Source: Terriglobia bacterium
GTDB lineage: Bacteria > Acidobacteriota > Terriglobia > Bryobacterales > Bryobacteraceae
Assembly (NCBI GenBank): GCA_020073305.1
Contig: JAIQFK010000008.1
Location: forward strand, 186,001 to 250,000
DNA length: 64,000 bases
Reading direction: 5' to 3'
Every line of letters starts with the position of its first letter. The stretch's first letter is position 1. Below, piece after piece: positions 34,948-43,142 of the stretch. The translations under genes and the position numbers were made by a program. The notes under the pieces were generated by a model. That model saw only the letters and a program-made list of their open reading frames with translations. It was not told the origin of the DNA and did no database searches.

Positions 34948-36276
34948 ATGGAGCCCCTCGCATTAGCCCGGCAGATTCTCACCAAGCTGAAAGCCAGCGG
35001 GCACCAGGCGTATTTTGTCGGAGGTTGCGTGCGCGACATGCTGCTCGGTGGGCAGCCGAAAGACTACGACGTTGCGACCGACGCGCGGCCCGCGGAGATC
35101 ACCGCGCTGTTTCCGGACTCCGACCTGGTGGGCGCGCATTTCGGAGTCGTGTTGGTGCGGGCCTCTGGCGCGCAGGTGGAAGTGGCCACGTTCCGCAGCG
35201 ATCACACGTACGTCGATGGCCGCCATCCGGTCTCCGTGGAATTTGAGACCGATCCCCGCCAGGACGTGCTGCGCCGTGATTTCACCATCAACGCGCTGCT
35301 GCTCGATCCCGACCACGATGAGGTGCTGGACTTCGTCGGCGGACGCGACGACCTTCGGAATCGACTGGTGCGTGCCATCGGAGATCCGGAGACACGCTTT
35401 CGTGAGGATCATCTGCGCCTGCTGCGCGCCGTGCGTTTTGCCGCACGGCTGGACTATCAGATCGAAATCGGAACCGAGGCGGCCATGCAGCGCCTGCATC
35501 AACTGATTCTCAAAGTTTCGGCGGAGCGGGTTCGCGACGAGCTGATTCGTATTCTGACCGAGGGACGGGCGCGCCGTGGTTTCGAGCTGCTGGATGAAAC
35601 CGGGCTGCTGGCGGATCTTTTGCCTGAGGTCGCGGCCATGAAAGGAGTCGCGCAGCCGCCGGAATATCACCCGGAGGGCGACGTGTGGATTCACACGCTG
35701 CTGCTTCTCGAAAAGCTGCAGAATCCGAGCGTCGCGCTGGCGATGGGCGCGCTGCTGCACGACGTGGGCAAGCCGCCTACCTTCCGCATGGCGGAGCGCA
35801 TCCGCTTCGACGGCCATGTGGAGAAGGGCGTGGAGATGGCCACCGCCATCATGAACCGCCTGCGATTTTCCAACGATCAGATCCGCCAGGCGACGGCGCT
35901 CATCGCGAATCACATGCGGTTCAAAGATGTGCCGCAAATGAAAGAGAGCACGCTGAAGCGGTTTCTGCGGCTGGAAAATTTTCCGGAACATCTGGAGCTG
36001 CACCGCCTGGATTGCCTGTCGAGCCACGGCCATCTGGAGCATTACGAGCTCATGAAACAGAAGTGGGAGGCGATGCCACCGGGCGAATTGAAGCCGCCGC
36101 CGCTCATTACGGGACAGGATCTGATCGCCGCGGGCTATCAGCCGGGGCCGGCGTTCGCACGGATTCTCGCAGCGGTCGAGGACGAACAGCTCGAATCCAG
36201 GATTCGAACGCGGGAGGAAGCGCTCGCGCTGGTGCGGGAAAATTTTAGTATTCCCGATGGAAGTCCGGCGGGCTAA
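34948..36276 (+). CDS. cca: CCA tRNA nucleotidyltransferase / poly(A) polymerase family
   Basis: A 442-residue class II nucleotidyltransferase. The head domain has VGGCVRDMLLG, the catalytic Asp pair in KDYDVAT, RRDFTINALLLD and DDLRNRLVRAIGDP; an HD domain follows (LLHDVGKPPTF). These match CCA-adding enzymes with an HD domain, which repair tRNA 3' ends. Poly(A) polymerase I of the same family cannot be excluded from sequence alone. Its TAA stop overlaps the TAG stop of the convergent RraA-like gene (shared CTAA at 36273-36276). Confidence 0.9.
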   Translation: MEPLALARQILTKLKASGHQAYFVGGCVRDMLLGGQPKDYDVATDARPAEITALFPDSDLVGAHFGVVLVRASGAQVEVATFRSDHTYVDGRHPVSVEFETDPRQDVLRRDFTINALLLDPDHDEVLDFVGGRDDLRNRLVRAIGDPETRFREDHLRLLRAVRFAARLDYQIEIGTEAAMQRLHQLILKVSAERVRDELIRILTEGRARRGFELLDETGLLADLLPEVAAMKGVAQPPEYHPEGDVWIHTLLLLEKLQNPSVALAMGALLHDVGKPPTFRMAERIRFDGHVEKGVEMATAIMNRLRFSNDQIRQATALIANHMRFKDVPQMKESTLKRFLRLENFPEHLELHRLDCLSSHGHLEHYELMKQKWEAMPPGELKPPPLITGQDLIAAGYQPGPAFARILAAVEDEQLESRIRTREEALALVRENFSIPDGSPAG

Positions 36277-37004
36277 ATCCGACCGAACTTCGCCACGGCC
36301 TCTTTGATGGATCGGAATTTCTCGATGAACGGCATCATGCTGTGCTCGGTGTTATCGAGCTGCTGAGCCTTCTTGAGCACGTCCTCGGCATGAGCGCGCG
36401 GCACAACGGCGACTCCGTCTTCGTCGGCGACGATGATGTCGTTGGGATTGACGCGGACACCCGCGCACGTGACCGGTACGTTGGTTCCAACAAAGCGATA
36501 GTGGTTGATGGACGTGGAGGGCGCGATGCCCACGCTGAACACCGGAAACTGGAGTCGCTTGATCTGCGGCGTGTCGCGGATGGCGGCGTCCACAATCGCG
36601 CCGGTCATCCCGCGAACCTTCATGGCCGTGGCCATAATCGCGCCGATGCCGGCGATGTCGGCTCCGTCCTCGAGCACCATGACATACACCGAACCCGGCG
36701 GCGCGGCGTCAATGGCGTCCAGCATTCCTTGCGAAGCGCTGGCGCCCTCTTTGTGCTCTTCCTTTTTCAGCAGCACGGTCAAGGCCGGGCCGGCGAACTT
36801 GGTCGTAAACAGCGGCCGCATTTCATGTGACATGTGCGCCCGCTGTCCGTAAAGCTGCTCGACGGCATCGGCGACGGATGCCACTTCGACCAGCCGGAAG
36901 CCTTCAAGGAGAGGATCGGCGGCGGGCTGCGCGCCCGACCAGCGCGCCAGCGTCAGCAACATGAGCAAAACCAGGGGAATCACGAACAGGAGTTTGCGTT
37001 TCAT
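36273..37004 (-). CDS. Exported RraA-like / HMG-CHA aldolase family protein
   Basis: A 243-residue protein with an N-terminal hydrophobic leader (LLFVIPLVLLMLLTLARWSGA) ahead of an RraA-fold domain. Metal and substrate elements are GAIVDAAIRDTPQI (Arg-Asp pair), VNPNDIIVADEDGVAVVP and the GSVYVMVLEDGADIAGIG loop. Cytoplasmic relatives are either pyruvate-forming aldolases (HMG/CHA aldolase) or RraA inhibitors of RNase E. A secreted or membrane-anchored version can hardly regulate RNase E, so an enzymatic periplasmic role is more likely. It is divergent from the Gfo/Idh gene at 37069 and convergent with cca. Confidence 0.82.
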   Translation of the reverse strand: MKRKLLFVIPLVLLMLLTLARWSGAQPAADPLLEGFRLVEVASVADAVEQLYGQRAHMSHEMRPLFTTKFAGPALTVLLKKEEHKEGASASQGMLDAIDAAPPGSVYVMVLEDGADIAGIGAIMATAMKVRGMTGAIVDAAIRDTPQIKRLQFPVFSVGIAPSTSINHYRFVGTNVPVTCAGVRVNPNDIIVADEDGVAVVPRAHAEDVLKKAQQLDNTEHSMMPFIEKFRSIKEAVAKFGRI

Positions 37005-37068
37005 ATGGAGTCCTGCGCGATTATAGCAGTGGGCTAAACTGTCCTCACACCCTGATGGAGGCTTGCCA

Positions 37069-37998
37069 GTGGCGCTACGAATCGGATTTGCCGGTTATGG
37101 ATACATCGCCAGCGTGCATACGACCAACCTGAAGCGCGACGCGCGCGTGGAGATCACGTCCTTTTTTGATCCGGATCCTTCGCGGGCCGGCTCGCTGGCC
37201 ACGGCGGATTTCGACGAGATGCTTGCTAAGTCGGACGCCGTGTACATTACCGCGCCCAACACGCTGCACGCGGAGCTGGCGATGCGCGCGGTGGCGGCCG
37301 GCAAACACGTGTTTTGCGAAAAGCCCATGGCCACCACTCTCGAAGCCGCGCAAAAGGTTTTCGAAACGGCCAGAGCCGCGAAGACCGTCTTCCAGGTGGG
37401 GTTCAACCGGCGGTTTGCGAATGTGTACCAGCGTGTTCGGGAGCTGGCGCAAGCAGCGGCGCCGCATGCGGCCCACATCAAGATGAATCGCGGCGAGCTA
37501 TTGAAGCCGGTCTGGACCGCCGACGAAAAAGTCACGGGCGGCTTTCTCTACGAAACGCCCATTCACATGTTCGATATGATGCGGCACCAGTTTGGCGAGG
37601 TGGCGTCCATCGACGCGCGAATGGGCCGCCCGAACGATTTCTCCATGTTGGTGGAATTCCAGAGCGGCATGCACGCCACCTTTGTCACGTCGGCCGATGC
37701 GAGCTGGTTCTTTCCCTATGAGCGCCTGGAGATTTTTGGAGAATACGCCACCATCGAGACGCAGGAGATGGACTTTGTCCGCTACCGGGTCGGCCTGGAC
37801 GCTCCCACGCGGACCGAGGACTACCGCGACGTCGCGCCGGAAATCAAGCTGGGGTTCGCCGAGGGGGACCGGCGATTTGTGGATGCGGTGCTCGGCAGTG
37901 GGGCGGCCCCGGTCACGGCGCTCGATGGGCTGCGTTCGGTGGAACTCGCGTGTGCGTGTTATCAGAGCGCCGTGGAAAAACGCCGCGTGCGGCTGTAA
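37069..37998 (+). CDS. Gfo/Idh/MocA family oxidoreductase
   Basis: About 309 residues from the GTG at 37069, which has TGGAGG 7 nt upstream; a TTG at 37063 is too close to that site. N-terminal Rossmann motif GFAGYGYIAS, then the family EKPMATT block with the catalytic Lys and the C-terminal GGFLYETPIHMFDMMRH with the conserved His/Asp-type residues. No export signal is present, unlike the homologue at 39789. The substrate is probably a sugar, inositol or derived keto compound. The sarcosine-oxidase-like gene converges on it. Confidence 0.88.
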   Translation: MALRIGFAGYGYIASVHTTNLKRDARVEITSFFDPDPSRAGSLATADFDEMLAKSDAVYITAPNTLHAELAMRAVAAGKHVFCEKPMATTLEAAQKVFETARAAKTVFQVGFNRRFANVYQRVRELAQAAAPHAAHIKMNRGELLKPVWTADEKVTGGFLYETPIHMFDMMRHQFGEVASIDARMGRPNDFSMLVEFQSGMHATFVTSADASWFFPYERLEIFGEYATIETQEMDFVRYRVGLDAPTRTEDYRDVAPEIKLGFAEGDRRFVDAVLGSGAAPVTALDGLRSVELACACYQSAVEKRRVRL

Positions 37999-38025
37999 CG
38001 CGCCAGTAAAACATGACGGCAAACC

Positions 38026-38050
38026 GAGCCGCGACCGAAGGAACCGGTTA
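38026..38050. repeat. Short intergenic repeat, AGCCGCGACC family, copy 4
   Basis: GAGCCGCGACCGAAGGAACC followed by GGTTA. It ends in the stop codon of the minus-strand flavoprotein gene (38048-38050) and lies between convergent genes. It shares the core with copies at 9221, 10608 and 12006. Confidence 0.6.
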
Positions 38051-39265
38051 CCGCTTGAAGCGCGCTAACTCGAAAAACGGATCGAGCGGTTTTTTGCCAA
38101 GTACGAAAGCGGCCATCATCTCGCCCACAGCGGGACCGTGCTTGTAGCCGTGACCCGATCCGCCTCCGAGCAGCCAGGCATTTTGAGCGCCGGGATGGCG
38201 GTCCATGATGAAATTCTCGTCCGGCGTATTCTCGTACTGGCACACGCGCGCTTCCACCAAGGGCGCGCCCTTGAGGCCTGGGAAGCGAAACTCGACATGC
38301 TCGCGGACGTTGCGGATGGCTTCGGGAGAGGGTGTGCGGTCGCTGTTGGTAGGATCGAATTTCACGCCTCGCGTATCGTCGCCCGCCTTGAACCCGCGCC
38401 ACTCATTGCCGGGCACGCCGTAATACAGATGTTCTTGACCGTGGTCGATCCAGGTCGGCATCTGACCTTCCGAATAGCGCAGGTCGCCGGCGGGCACGCC
38501 AAAGAAGAATATCTCCTGGCGCGTGGGACGCAGCAGATCGCCGATCACGTCCGGCAAAATCTTGCCGAGCCACGGACCGCAGGCGAAGACGTACTGATCG
38601 GCGGAAAGCCCGCTTCCGTCAGACAGCGTGACCGCGGTCATCTCACGTCCTTGGAGAGCGCCCGGCGTCACCGAAGTCTCGCGGTATTCACCGCCTTCGG
38701 CGAGAAAATGCTCGAGAACCGTCTGGCAGTTGCGGCGCGCGGTTAAAAAGCCGGTGTCCTTCTCAAAGATGGCCCACTTGACGTTGTCGAAATTGATTTG
38801 AGGAAAACGCTTGGAGGCTTGTGCCGCGCTTAGCTCGTCAAACTCCACGCCGGCTTCGCGGAGCAGGGGCAGGGAAGCTCTTTCCGTTTCGTCTGCGGCG
38901 CCGGCCATCCACAGCATGCCGGTGCGATGGAATAGCCGGCAGTTCCAGCGCTTCTCGTTTTCCTTCCACAACTGAAGCGCCCTCACCGCCATGTCCACGT
39001 ACTGGCGTCTCGGCCCATAGGTCGCGCGAATGATGCGCGTTTCACCGCCGGAGCTGGCGCGGGAATTCCCCGGTCCCCAGGTATCCAGTAAAGTGACCGT
39101 GGCTCCGTTTCGGAGCAGGTGAAGAGCGGTCCAGCCGCCGAACGCGCCGGCGCCGATGACCGCAACGTGGGGCTTCCGATTGGGCGACGCAAAGGAAGTA
39201 GACATAGTGAGGGCAGCGGCTTTCAACAGGGATCTTCGCTGGATGGGAACGAGGTCGAGCGGCAT
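38048..39265 (-). CDS. Monomeric sarcosine oxidase-like flavoprotein with twin-arginine leader
   Basis: A 405-residue FAD-dependent amine oxidase. After a leader with a twin-arginine motif (IQRRSLLKAAALTM) comes the dinucleotide-binding AVIGAGAFGGWTA, then RASSGGETRIIRATYG, close to the sarcosine-oxidase signature. The Cys in ARVCQYENTPDENFIMD aligns with the cysteine that binds FAD covalently in monomeric sarcosine oxidase. Substrates of the family are N-methyl amino acids or related secondary amines. A Tat leader would place it in the periplasm with FAD loaded. It is followed by a palindromic motif and preceded by the small TIG-domain gene. Confidence 0.85.
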   Translation of the reverse strand: MPLDLVPIQRRSLLKAAALTMSTSFASPNRKPHVAVIGAGAFGGWTALHLLRNGATVTLLDTWGPGNSRASSGGETRIIRATYGPRRQYVDMAVRALQLWKENEKRWNCRLFHRTGMLWMAGAADETERASLPLLREAGVEFDELSAAQASKRFPQINFDNVKWAIFEKDTGFLTARRNCQTVLEHFLAEGGEYRETSVTPGALQGREMTAVTLSDGSGLSADQYVFACGPWLGKILPDVIGDLLRPTRQEIFFFGVPAGDLRYSEGQMPTWIDHGQEHLYYGVPGNEWRGFKAGDDTRGVKFDPTNSDRTPSPEAIRNVREHVEFRFPGLKGAPLVEARVCQYENTPDENFIMDRHPGAQNAWLLGGGSGHGYKHGPAVGEMMAAFVLGKKPLDPFFELARFKR

Positions 39266-39278
39266 TGGCGCCGGCGAT

Positions 39279-39617
39279 CTATTCGATGGTCACTTTGACC
39301 GGCTGCTCAATCAGCTTGGGATCTTTTCCACCCGTCAGAACCATCAGCGCAAAACGTCCGGCCGTGACCTTATCCGGAACCTTGAACTTGAGCGCTGTGG
39401 GACTCTGTTCGGTCATTTGGCATTTGGTGTCCTTCTTGCCATCGGTCAAATACAGCTCCGTCACCTCGCCTTTGTCTAAATGCTCCCCGGTGACCGTCAA
39501 AATATCCCCCGCCTTGGCGCTGTCTGGGTCGACGCTGGTCATCCGCGGCATCGCCTGCTGCGCGTACAGAACGACGGCGGTTAATACCAGAAGCGGCGTC
39601 ATTAAAGACAGTCTCAT
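39279..39617 (-). CDS. Small exported IPT/TIG-domain protein
   Basis: A 112-residue protein with a signal peptide (MRLSLMTPLLVLTAVVLYAQ) and one immunoglobulin-like IPT/TIG domain: PRMTSVDPDSAKAGDILTVTGEHL is the usual opening, LKFKVPDKVTAGRFALMV the closing strands. Single-TIG periplasmic or surface proteins are common in Acidobacteria and have no defined role. It lies 13 nt upstream of the flavoprotein gene on the same strand, so the two are probably co-transcribed. Confidence 0.8.
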   Translation of the reverse strand: MRLSLMTPLLVLTAVVLYAQQAMPRMTSVDPDSAKAGDILTVTGEHLDKGEVTELYLTDGKKDTKCQMTEQSPTALKFKVPDKVTAGRFALMVLTGGKDPKLIEQPVKVTIE

Positions 39618-39682
39618 CTGAATTCCCGTCCTTTGTACCTACATCCTATGTCTTGCATTCTCAGATATCAAGAGCGTGGCAC

Positions 39683-39714
39683 AGCTCACCGTCCCGCCAG
39701 CTCACTGTCCCGCC
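39683..39714. repeat. 16-nt tandem repeat upstream of the Gfo/Idh gene
   Basis: AGCTCACCGTCCCGCC (39683-39698) is followed directly by AGCTCACTGTCCCGCC (39699-39714), one mismatch. It lies in the 171-nt region before the ATG at 39789. It may be a decayed arm of the GGGGAC palindromes or an operator; neither is shown. Confidence 0.4.
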
Positions 39715-39788
39715 AGTTGGGTTGTCAACGCCCTTCGGAACCGGATAGACTGAAATCGTTTTCCAATACAAGTCTGCAGGGGATCGAT

Positions 39789-41192
39789 ATGGCACAGGAA
39801 AAGGATTTGACCCGCCGCGATGTGGTGAAAGCCGCGGGGGCTGCGACTGTTTTGGCCGCCGCCCGCAAATTGGAAGGCGCGCCTGCGATTCAGACCGTCA
39901 AAGCCGCGAACAGCCAGGTGCAGTACGGCATGATCGGCACGGGCAGCCGAGGATCCTACCTCCTGAAACACTTGAAGGGAATCGACAACGGCCGCTGCGT
40001 CGCGGTGTGCGACATAAATCAGGACCATCTGGACAAGGGCGCCGCCACGATCGGTACGAATCCCGACAAGTTCAAGGACTACCGGGAGCTGCTGGCCAAG
40101 CGAGACGTGGACGCGGTTTTTGTGGTGACGCCGCTGTTTATGCACTTTCCGGTTACCAAGGACACATTGGAGGCCGGCAAAAACACATTCTGCGAAAAGA
40201 GCCTGGTGTTTAAGCCGGAAGAAGTTCACGCCTTGCGCGCGCTGGCGAATTCGCGGCCGAAGCAGATTCTGCAGGTCGGCTTACAGCGCCGCTACAGCCA
40301 GTATTACCAGCTGCTAAAAGACATGGTGGACAAGGGCGTGCTCGGGCAGGTGACGCACGTGCATGCGCAGTGGCATCGCAATCCGGGATGGGTTTTGAAA
40401 CCCGACCCCGATCCGCAGCAGCAGCGCATGGCGAACTGGCGTCTCTATCGCGAATACTCCGGCGGCCTTTCGGCGGAGTTGGCTTCGCACCAGATTGACG
40501 TTGCGGACTGGATGTTCGGCTCGGCTCCCGAGTACGTAATTGGCGTGGGAGGCTTGGATGTCCGCAAGGACGGACGCGACATTTACGACAACATCCAGCT
40601 CATTTACAAGTATCCGAAGAACCAGAAGCTCACCTACAGCGCGATCAGCACCAACGCACATCTGCCCTATTTCAACGCCACACGCGCGGAGATGGGCGAG
40701 TGCATCATGGGCACCGAGGGCGCGGTCGAGATCACCGTGGGCGACGACAAGGCGATGCCCATCGCCATGTGGTTCAAGGAGCCGCCCCAGCCGAAGGTAA
40801 CCAAAGCCGGCGAGGTGAAAGAGAACTGGAAGGCCGGCGCGACCATGGTGGCCGGAGCGGTCATGAAGGGCTTGCCCATTATTGCCGAGCGGGACGAGTT
40901 CACCGGGAAAGAGTCGTTTATCGACCGGGAGATGAAGTTTGCCCGGCGCTGGCTCTACACCAAGGGTGTCATGGTGCCGGAAGAGACTCGCAACCCCGTG
41001 GACACGGAACTGGAGAGCTTCTTCAACTGCTGCCGCGACGGCCAGCGGCCTCGCGCGGATCTCGAAGTGGGCCTGAACGATTCCATCGGCGTGATTCTTT
41101 CCAACCTCTGTATGGACCAGGAGCGGCGGGTTTATTTTAACGAGATCGATAAGATGGGCCTGGAGAGCGCGGCTCCCGCGAAGAAAGCGTAG
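39789..41192 (+). CDS. Tat-exported Gfo/Idh/MocA family oxidoreductase
   Basis: About 467 residues from the ATG at 39789, preceded by AGGGG at good spacing. A twin-arginine leader (DLTRRDVVKAAGAATVLAA) precedes the Rossmann domain (GMIGTGSRGSYLL), the catalytic EKSLVFKPEE block and the C-terminal sheet with GGLSAELASHQIDVADW. The length and leader match the large group of exported dehydrogenases found in Acidobacteria and Planctomycetes. NAD(P) would be carried as a tightly bound cofactor during Tat export. The substrate is not known; sugar derivatives from polysaccharide breakdown are a reasonable guess. Confidence 0.9.
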   Translation: MAQEKDLTRRDVVKAAGAATVLAAARKLEGAPAIQTVKAANSQVQYGMIGTGSRGSYLLKHLKGIDNGRCVAVCDINQDHLDKGAATIGTNPDKFKDYRELLAKRDVDAVFVVTPLFMHFPVTKDTLEAGKNTFCEKSLVFKPEEVHALRALANSRPKQILQVGLQRRYSQYYQLLKDMVDKGVLGQVTHVHAQWHRNPGWVLKPDPDPQQQRMANWRLYREYSGGLSAELASHQIDVADWMFGSAPEYVIGVGGLDVRKDGRDIYDNIQLIYKYPKNQKLTYSAISTNAHLPYFNATRAEMGECIMGTEGAVEITVGDDKAMPIAMWFKEPPQPKVTKAGEVKENWKAGATMVAGAVMKGLPIIAERDEFTGKESFIDREMKFARRWLYTKGVMVPEETRNPVDTELESFFNCCRDGQRPRADLEVGLNDSIGVILSNLCMDQERRVYFNEIDKMGLESAAPAKKA

Positions 41193-41204
41193 CGCCGGGC
41201 AGGC

Positions 41205-41636
41205 CTACCAGTTGTGGCTAAGAATCAACCACGCCACGAGTCCCGCGCCTCCCGCCAGTAGAATCCCGATGGTTTGAGCCGCGGTGGGCTTCGGGAACGA
41301 TGGCCGTGGGGTTTTGCCGGCCAGCGCATCTGACAATCGCCGCTGAGACGTGGCCGGCAATTTCTTCAGTGCGCGGGCGATCTCCTGCCGGCCGCGGCGG
41401 TCGGCAATCAGGAGAGTTCGCGAATTCAGACTGTTGGTGGAACGCAGCAGCTTCTTGCGCAGCGGTTCCGGGACGTCCTCGACTGACCGGTAGACGCCTT
41501 CGGTGTTCTGCGCGGAAATGAGAATGGTCGACGTCTTCAGCATTCCGGCAATCCGTTGGACCCCTGCCGGTTCTCCGCAGCGCGGGCAATTCGCCGCATT
41601 GCCATCCAGATTGCCGCCGCACTTTCCGCAACGCAT
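41205..41636 (-). CDS. Zinc-ribbon protein with C-terminal membrane anchor
   Basis: About 143 residues from the ATG at 41636 (GAGG 6 nt upstream); a GTG at 41651 is possible and would overlap the lysR stop. The N terminus is a zinc ribbon (CGKCGGNLDGNAANCPRCG), the middle is charged and helical (RKKLLRSTNS to ARALKKLPATS), and the C terminus has one membrane helix (TIGILLAGGAGLVAWLIL) with a very short tail. This tail-anchored layout is seen in many unassigned zinc-ribbon proteins. No function is proposed. Confidence 0.7.
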   Translation of the reverse strand: MRCGKCGGNLDGNAANCPRCGEPAGVQRIAGMLKTSTILISAQNTEGVYRSVEDVPEPLRKKLLRSTNSLNSRTLLIADRRGRQEIARALKKLPATSQRRLSDALAGKTPRPSFPKPTAAQTIGILLAGGAGLVAWLILSHNW

Positions 41637-41650
41637 CGCCATCCTCGCCA

Positions 41651-42574
41651 CTATACCGCGACCCGCGGTCCTTTTCTATTCTCAACCGCCGGTTCGCCAA
41701 ACTGTTCCAGCACCACTTGAATGAATCCCAGGGCGGCCTTGGACAGCGCCTTGTCTTTCCGATAGATCAGGCCCAGGCGCCGCACCATGGCCTCGGGAGC
41801 CATGGGTACCGCGCGCAGCTTGCCCGCGGCCACCTCCTCCCGGCAATTCGAAGCCGCCAGGAATGTCAGCCCAAGACCCGCCATGGTAAAGCGTTTCATC
41901 ATTTCCGTGGAATCGAGCTCCATGGACACCTGAATGCGGTCTTCAACCGGCTCGAGCCACGTGTTCAAGCGCGCTCGCGTCGTGCCGGATGTCGGGAGCA
42001 ATAGCGGAAACGGAACCAGATCGTGGCAGGTGGCCGAACTCAGTTCGGCGATGGCGTGCTTGGCGGGAGCAATCACGCGAATCTCGTCGCGATAGATATC
42101 CACCACTTGCACGCGCTTCTCCTGGATGGGCAACTGCGTGAGGCCGAAATCCGCAATATTTTCAGTAACGGCTTCCACCACGTGCGTTCCGTAGGAACGA
42201 TCCACCTGCAACTGCACGCCGGGAAACAGTTTCTTGTATTCCGAAAAAACTTGTGGCAGCACGTAAATGCACGTCGCCTCGTTAGCTGCGATCACCAGTT
42301 CGCCCTTGGGGAAGCGCTCCAGCTCATTGATCTCGTCCTGGGCTCGGCGCCGCAGCTCGAGGATCTGTTCGGCGTAGCCGGCGAACAGCCTTCCCGCGGT
42401 GGTGAGCGAAATGCGGCTGCCGAACCGCTCAAACAGCTCGGTTTTCAACTCCTGCTCGAGCTGGCGGATCTGTGCGCTGATGGCCGGCTGGGTGCGGTAA
42501 CACGTTTGTGCAGCCTTGGAAAAGCTCTTGAGGCGAACGATCTCGAGAAACGTATGGAGCTGATCAAAATCCAT
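41651..42574 (-). CDS. LysR-family transcriptional regulator
   Basis: A 307-residue LysR protein. The winged helix-turn-helix is at 1-60 (FLEIVRLKSFSKAAQTCYRTQPAISAQI split over two helices), followed by a linker helix and a periplasmic-binding-protein-like effector domain. It is divergent from the monoheme cytochrome c gene (42722), and LysR proteins usually control the divergent neighbour, so that cytochrome is the likely target. The 147-nt intergenic region contains TTGTACATATTGTAA (42636-42650) with a T-N11-A spacing, a possible binding site. Inducer unknown. Confidence 0.93.
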   Translation of the reverse strand: MDFDQLHTFLEIVRLKSFSKAAQTCYRTQPAISAQIRQLEQELKTELFERFGSRISLTTAGRLFAGYAEQILELRRRAQDEINELERFPKGELVIAANEATCIYVLPQVFSEYKKLFPGVQLQVDRSYGTHVVEAVTENIADFGLTQLPIQEKRVQVVDIYRDEIRVIAPAKHAIAELSSATCHDLVPFPLLLPTSGTTRARLNTWLEPVEDRIQVSMELDSTEMMKRFTMAGLGLTFLAASNCREEVAAGKLRAVPMAPEAMVRRLGLIYRKDKALSKAALGFIQVVLEQFGEPAVENRKGPRVAV

Positions 42575-42721
42575 AGCGCGTGGGGCACCCGTTTCCCGTT
42601 CGTCAAAGCTGTAGCAGCCGGCTCCGGGAACTTAGTTGTACATATTGTAACAGACGCGCCCCGGCAAACCGGCGATTTGCAGGATTTGCGATCAGGCATT
42701 CTCGAAGATACATTGAACTGT

Positions 42722-43126
42722 ATGAAAACATTGCCGGCTATACTTGCAACCCTCTTTGCGTTGCCGTTGGCTAGCGTGGCTTCCCACCAAACTGAGCGTG
42801 GGAAGTATCTGGTGGAAGAAGTGGCGAAATGCCAGGACTGCCACACACCGCGTGGCGCGGATGGCCAACTGGACCGCGAGAAGTGGCTGAAGGGCGCGGT
42901 GCTCGATTTCCAGCCCATGCAGCCGGTCAAGGAGTGGCATAAGACCTCCCCCGATCTGACGCCTGGCAGCCGCCTGTGGAACCGGTGGGGCGAGAAGGGG
43001 ATCACCGAATTCCTCAAAACCGGCCTCGGACCGAGCGGCCATGCCGCCGATCCGCCCATGCCCGCCTACAAGCTGAAGGCCGAAGACGCGGAAGCGATGG
43101 TCGAGTACTTGAAGACGCTGAAGTAG
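42722..43126 (+). CDS. Small exported monoheme cytochrome c
   Basis: A 134-residue protein with signal peptide (MKTLPAILATLFALPLASVAS) and one CxxCH heme site (C37-H41, CQDCHTPRG). GPSGHAADPPMPAYKLK supplies the likely axial Met. It resembles c-type domains of the cytochrome subunit of alcohol or aldehyde dehydrogenases (ERGKYLVEEVAKCQDCHTPR). The ATG at 42722 is the natural start; the longer open frame upstream is antisense to lysR. It is divergent from lysR and probably regulated by it. Electron partner is unknown. Confidence 0.88.
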   Translation: MKTLPAILATLFALPLASVASHQTERGKYLVEEVAKCQDCHTPRGADGQLDREKWLKGAVLDFQPMQPVKEWHKTSPDLTPGSRLWNRWGEKGITEFLKTGLGPSGHAADPPMPAYKLKAEDAEAMVEYLKTLK

Positions 43127-43142
43127 CACCCGGCGTCACGGC

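Noticed and set aside
42023-42721. N-terminal extension of the monoheme cytochrome frame
   Set aside because: This part is antisense to lysR. The ATG at 42722 opens a proper signal peptide, so the extension is not coding.
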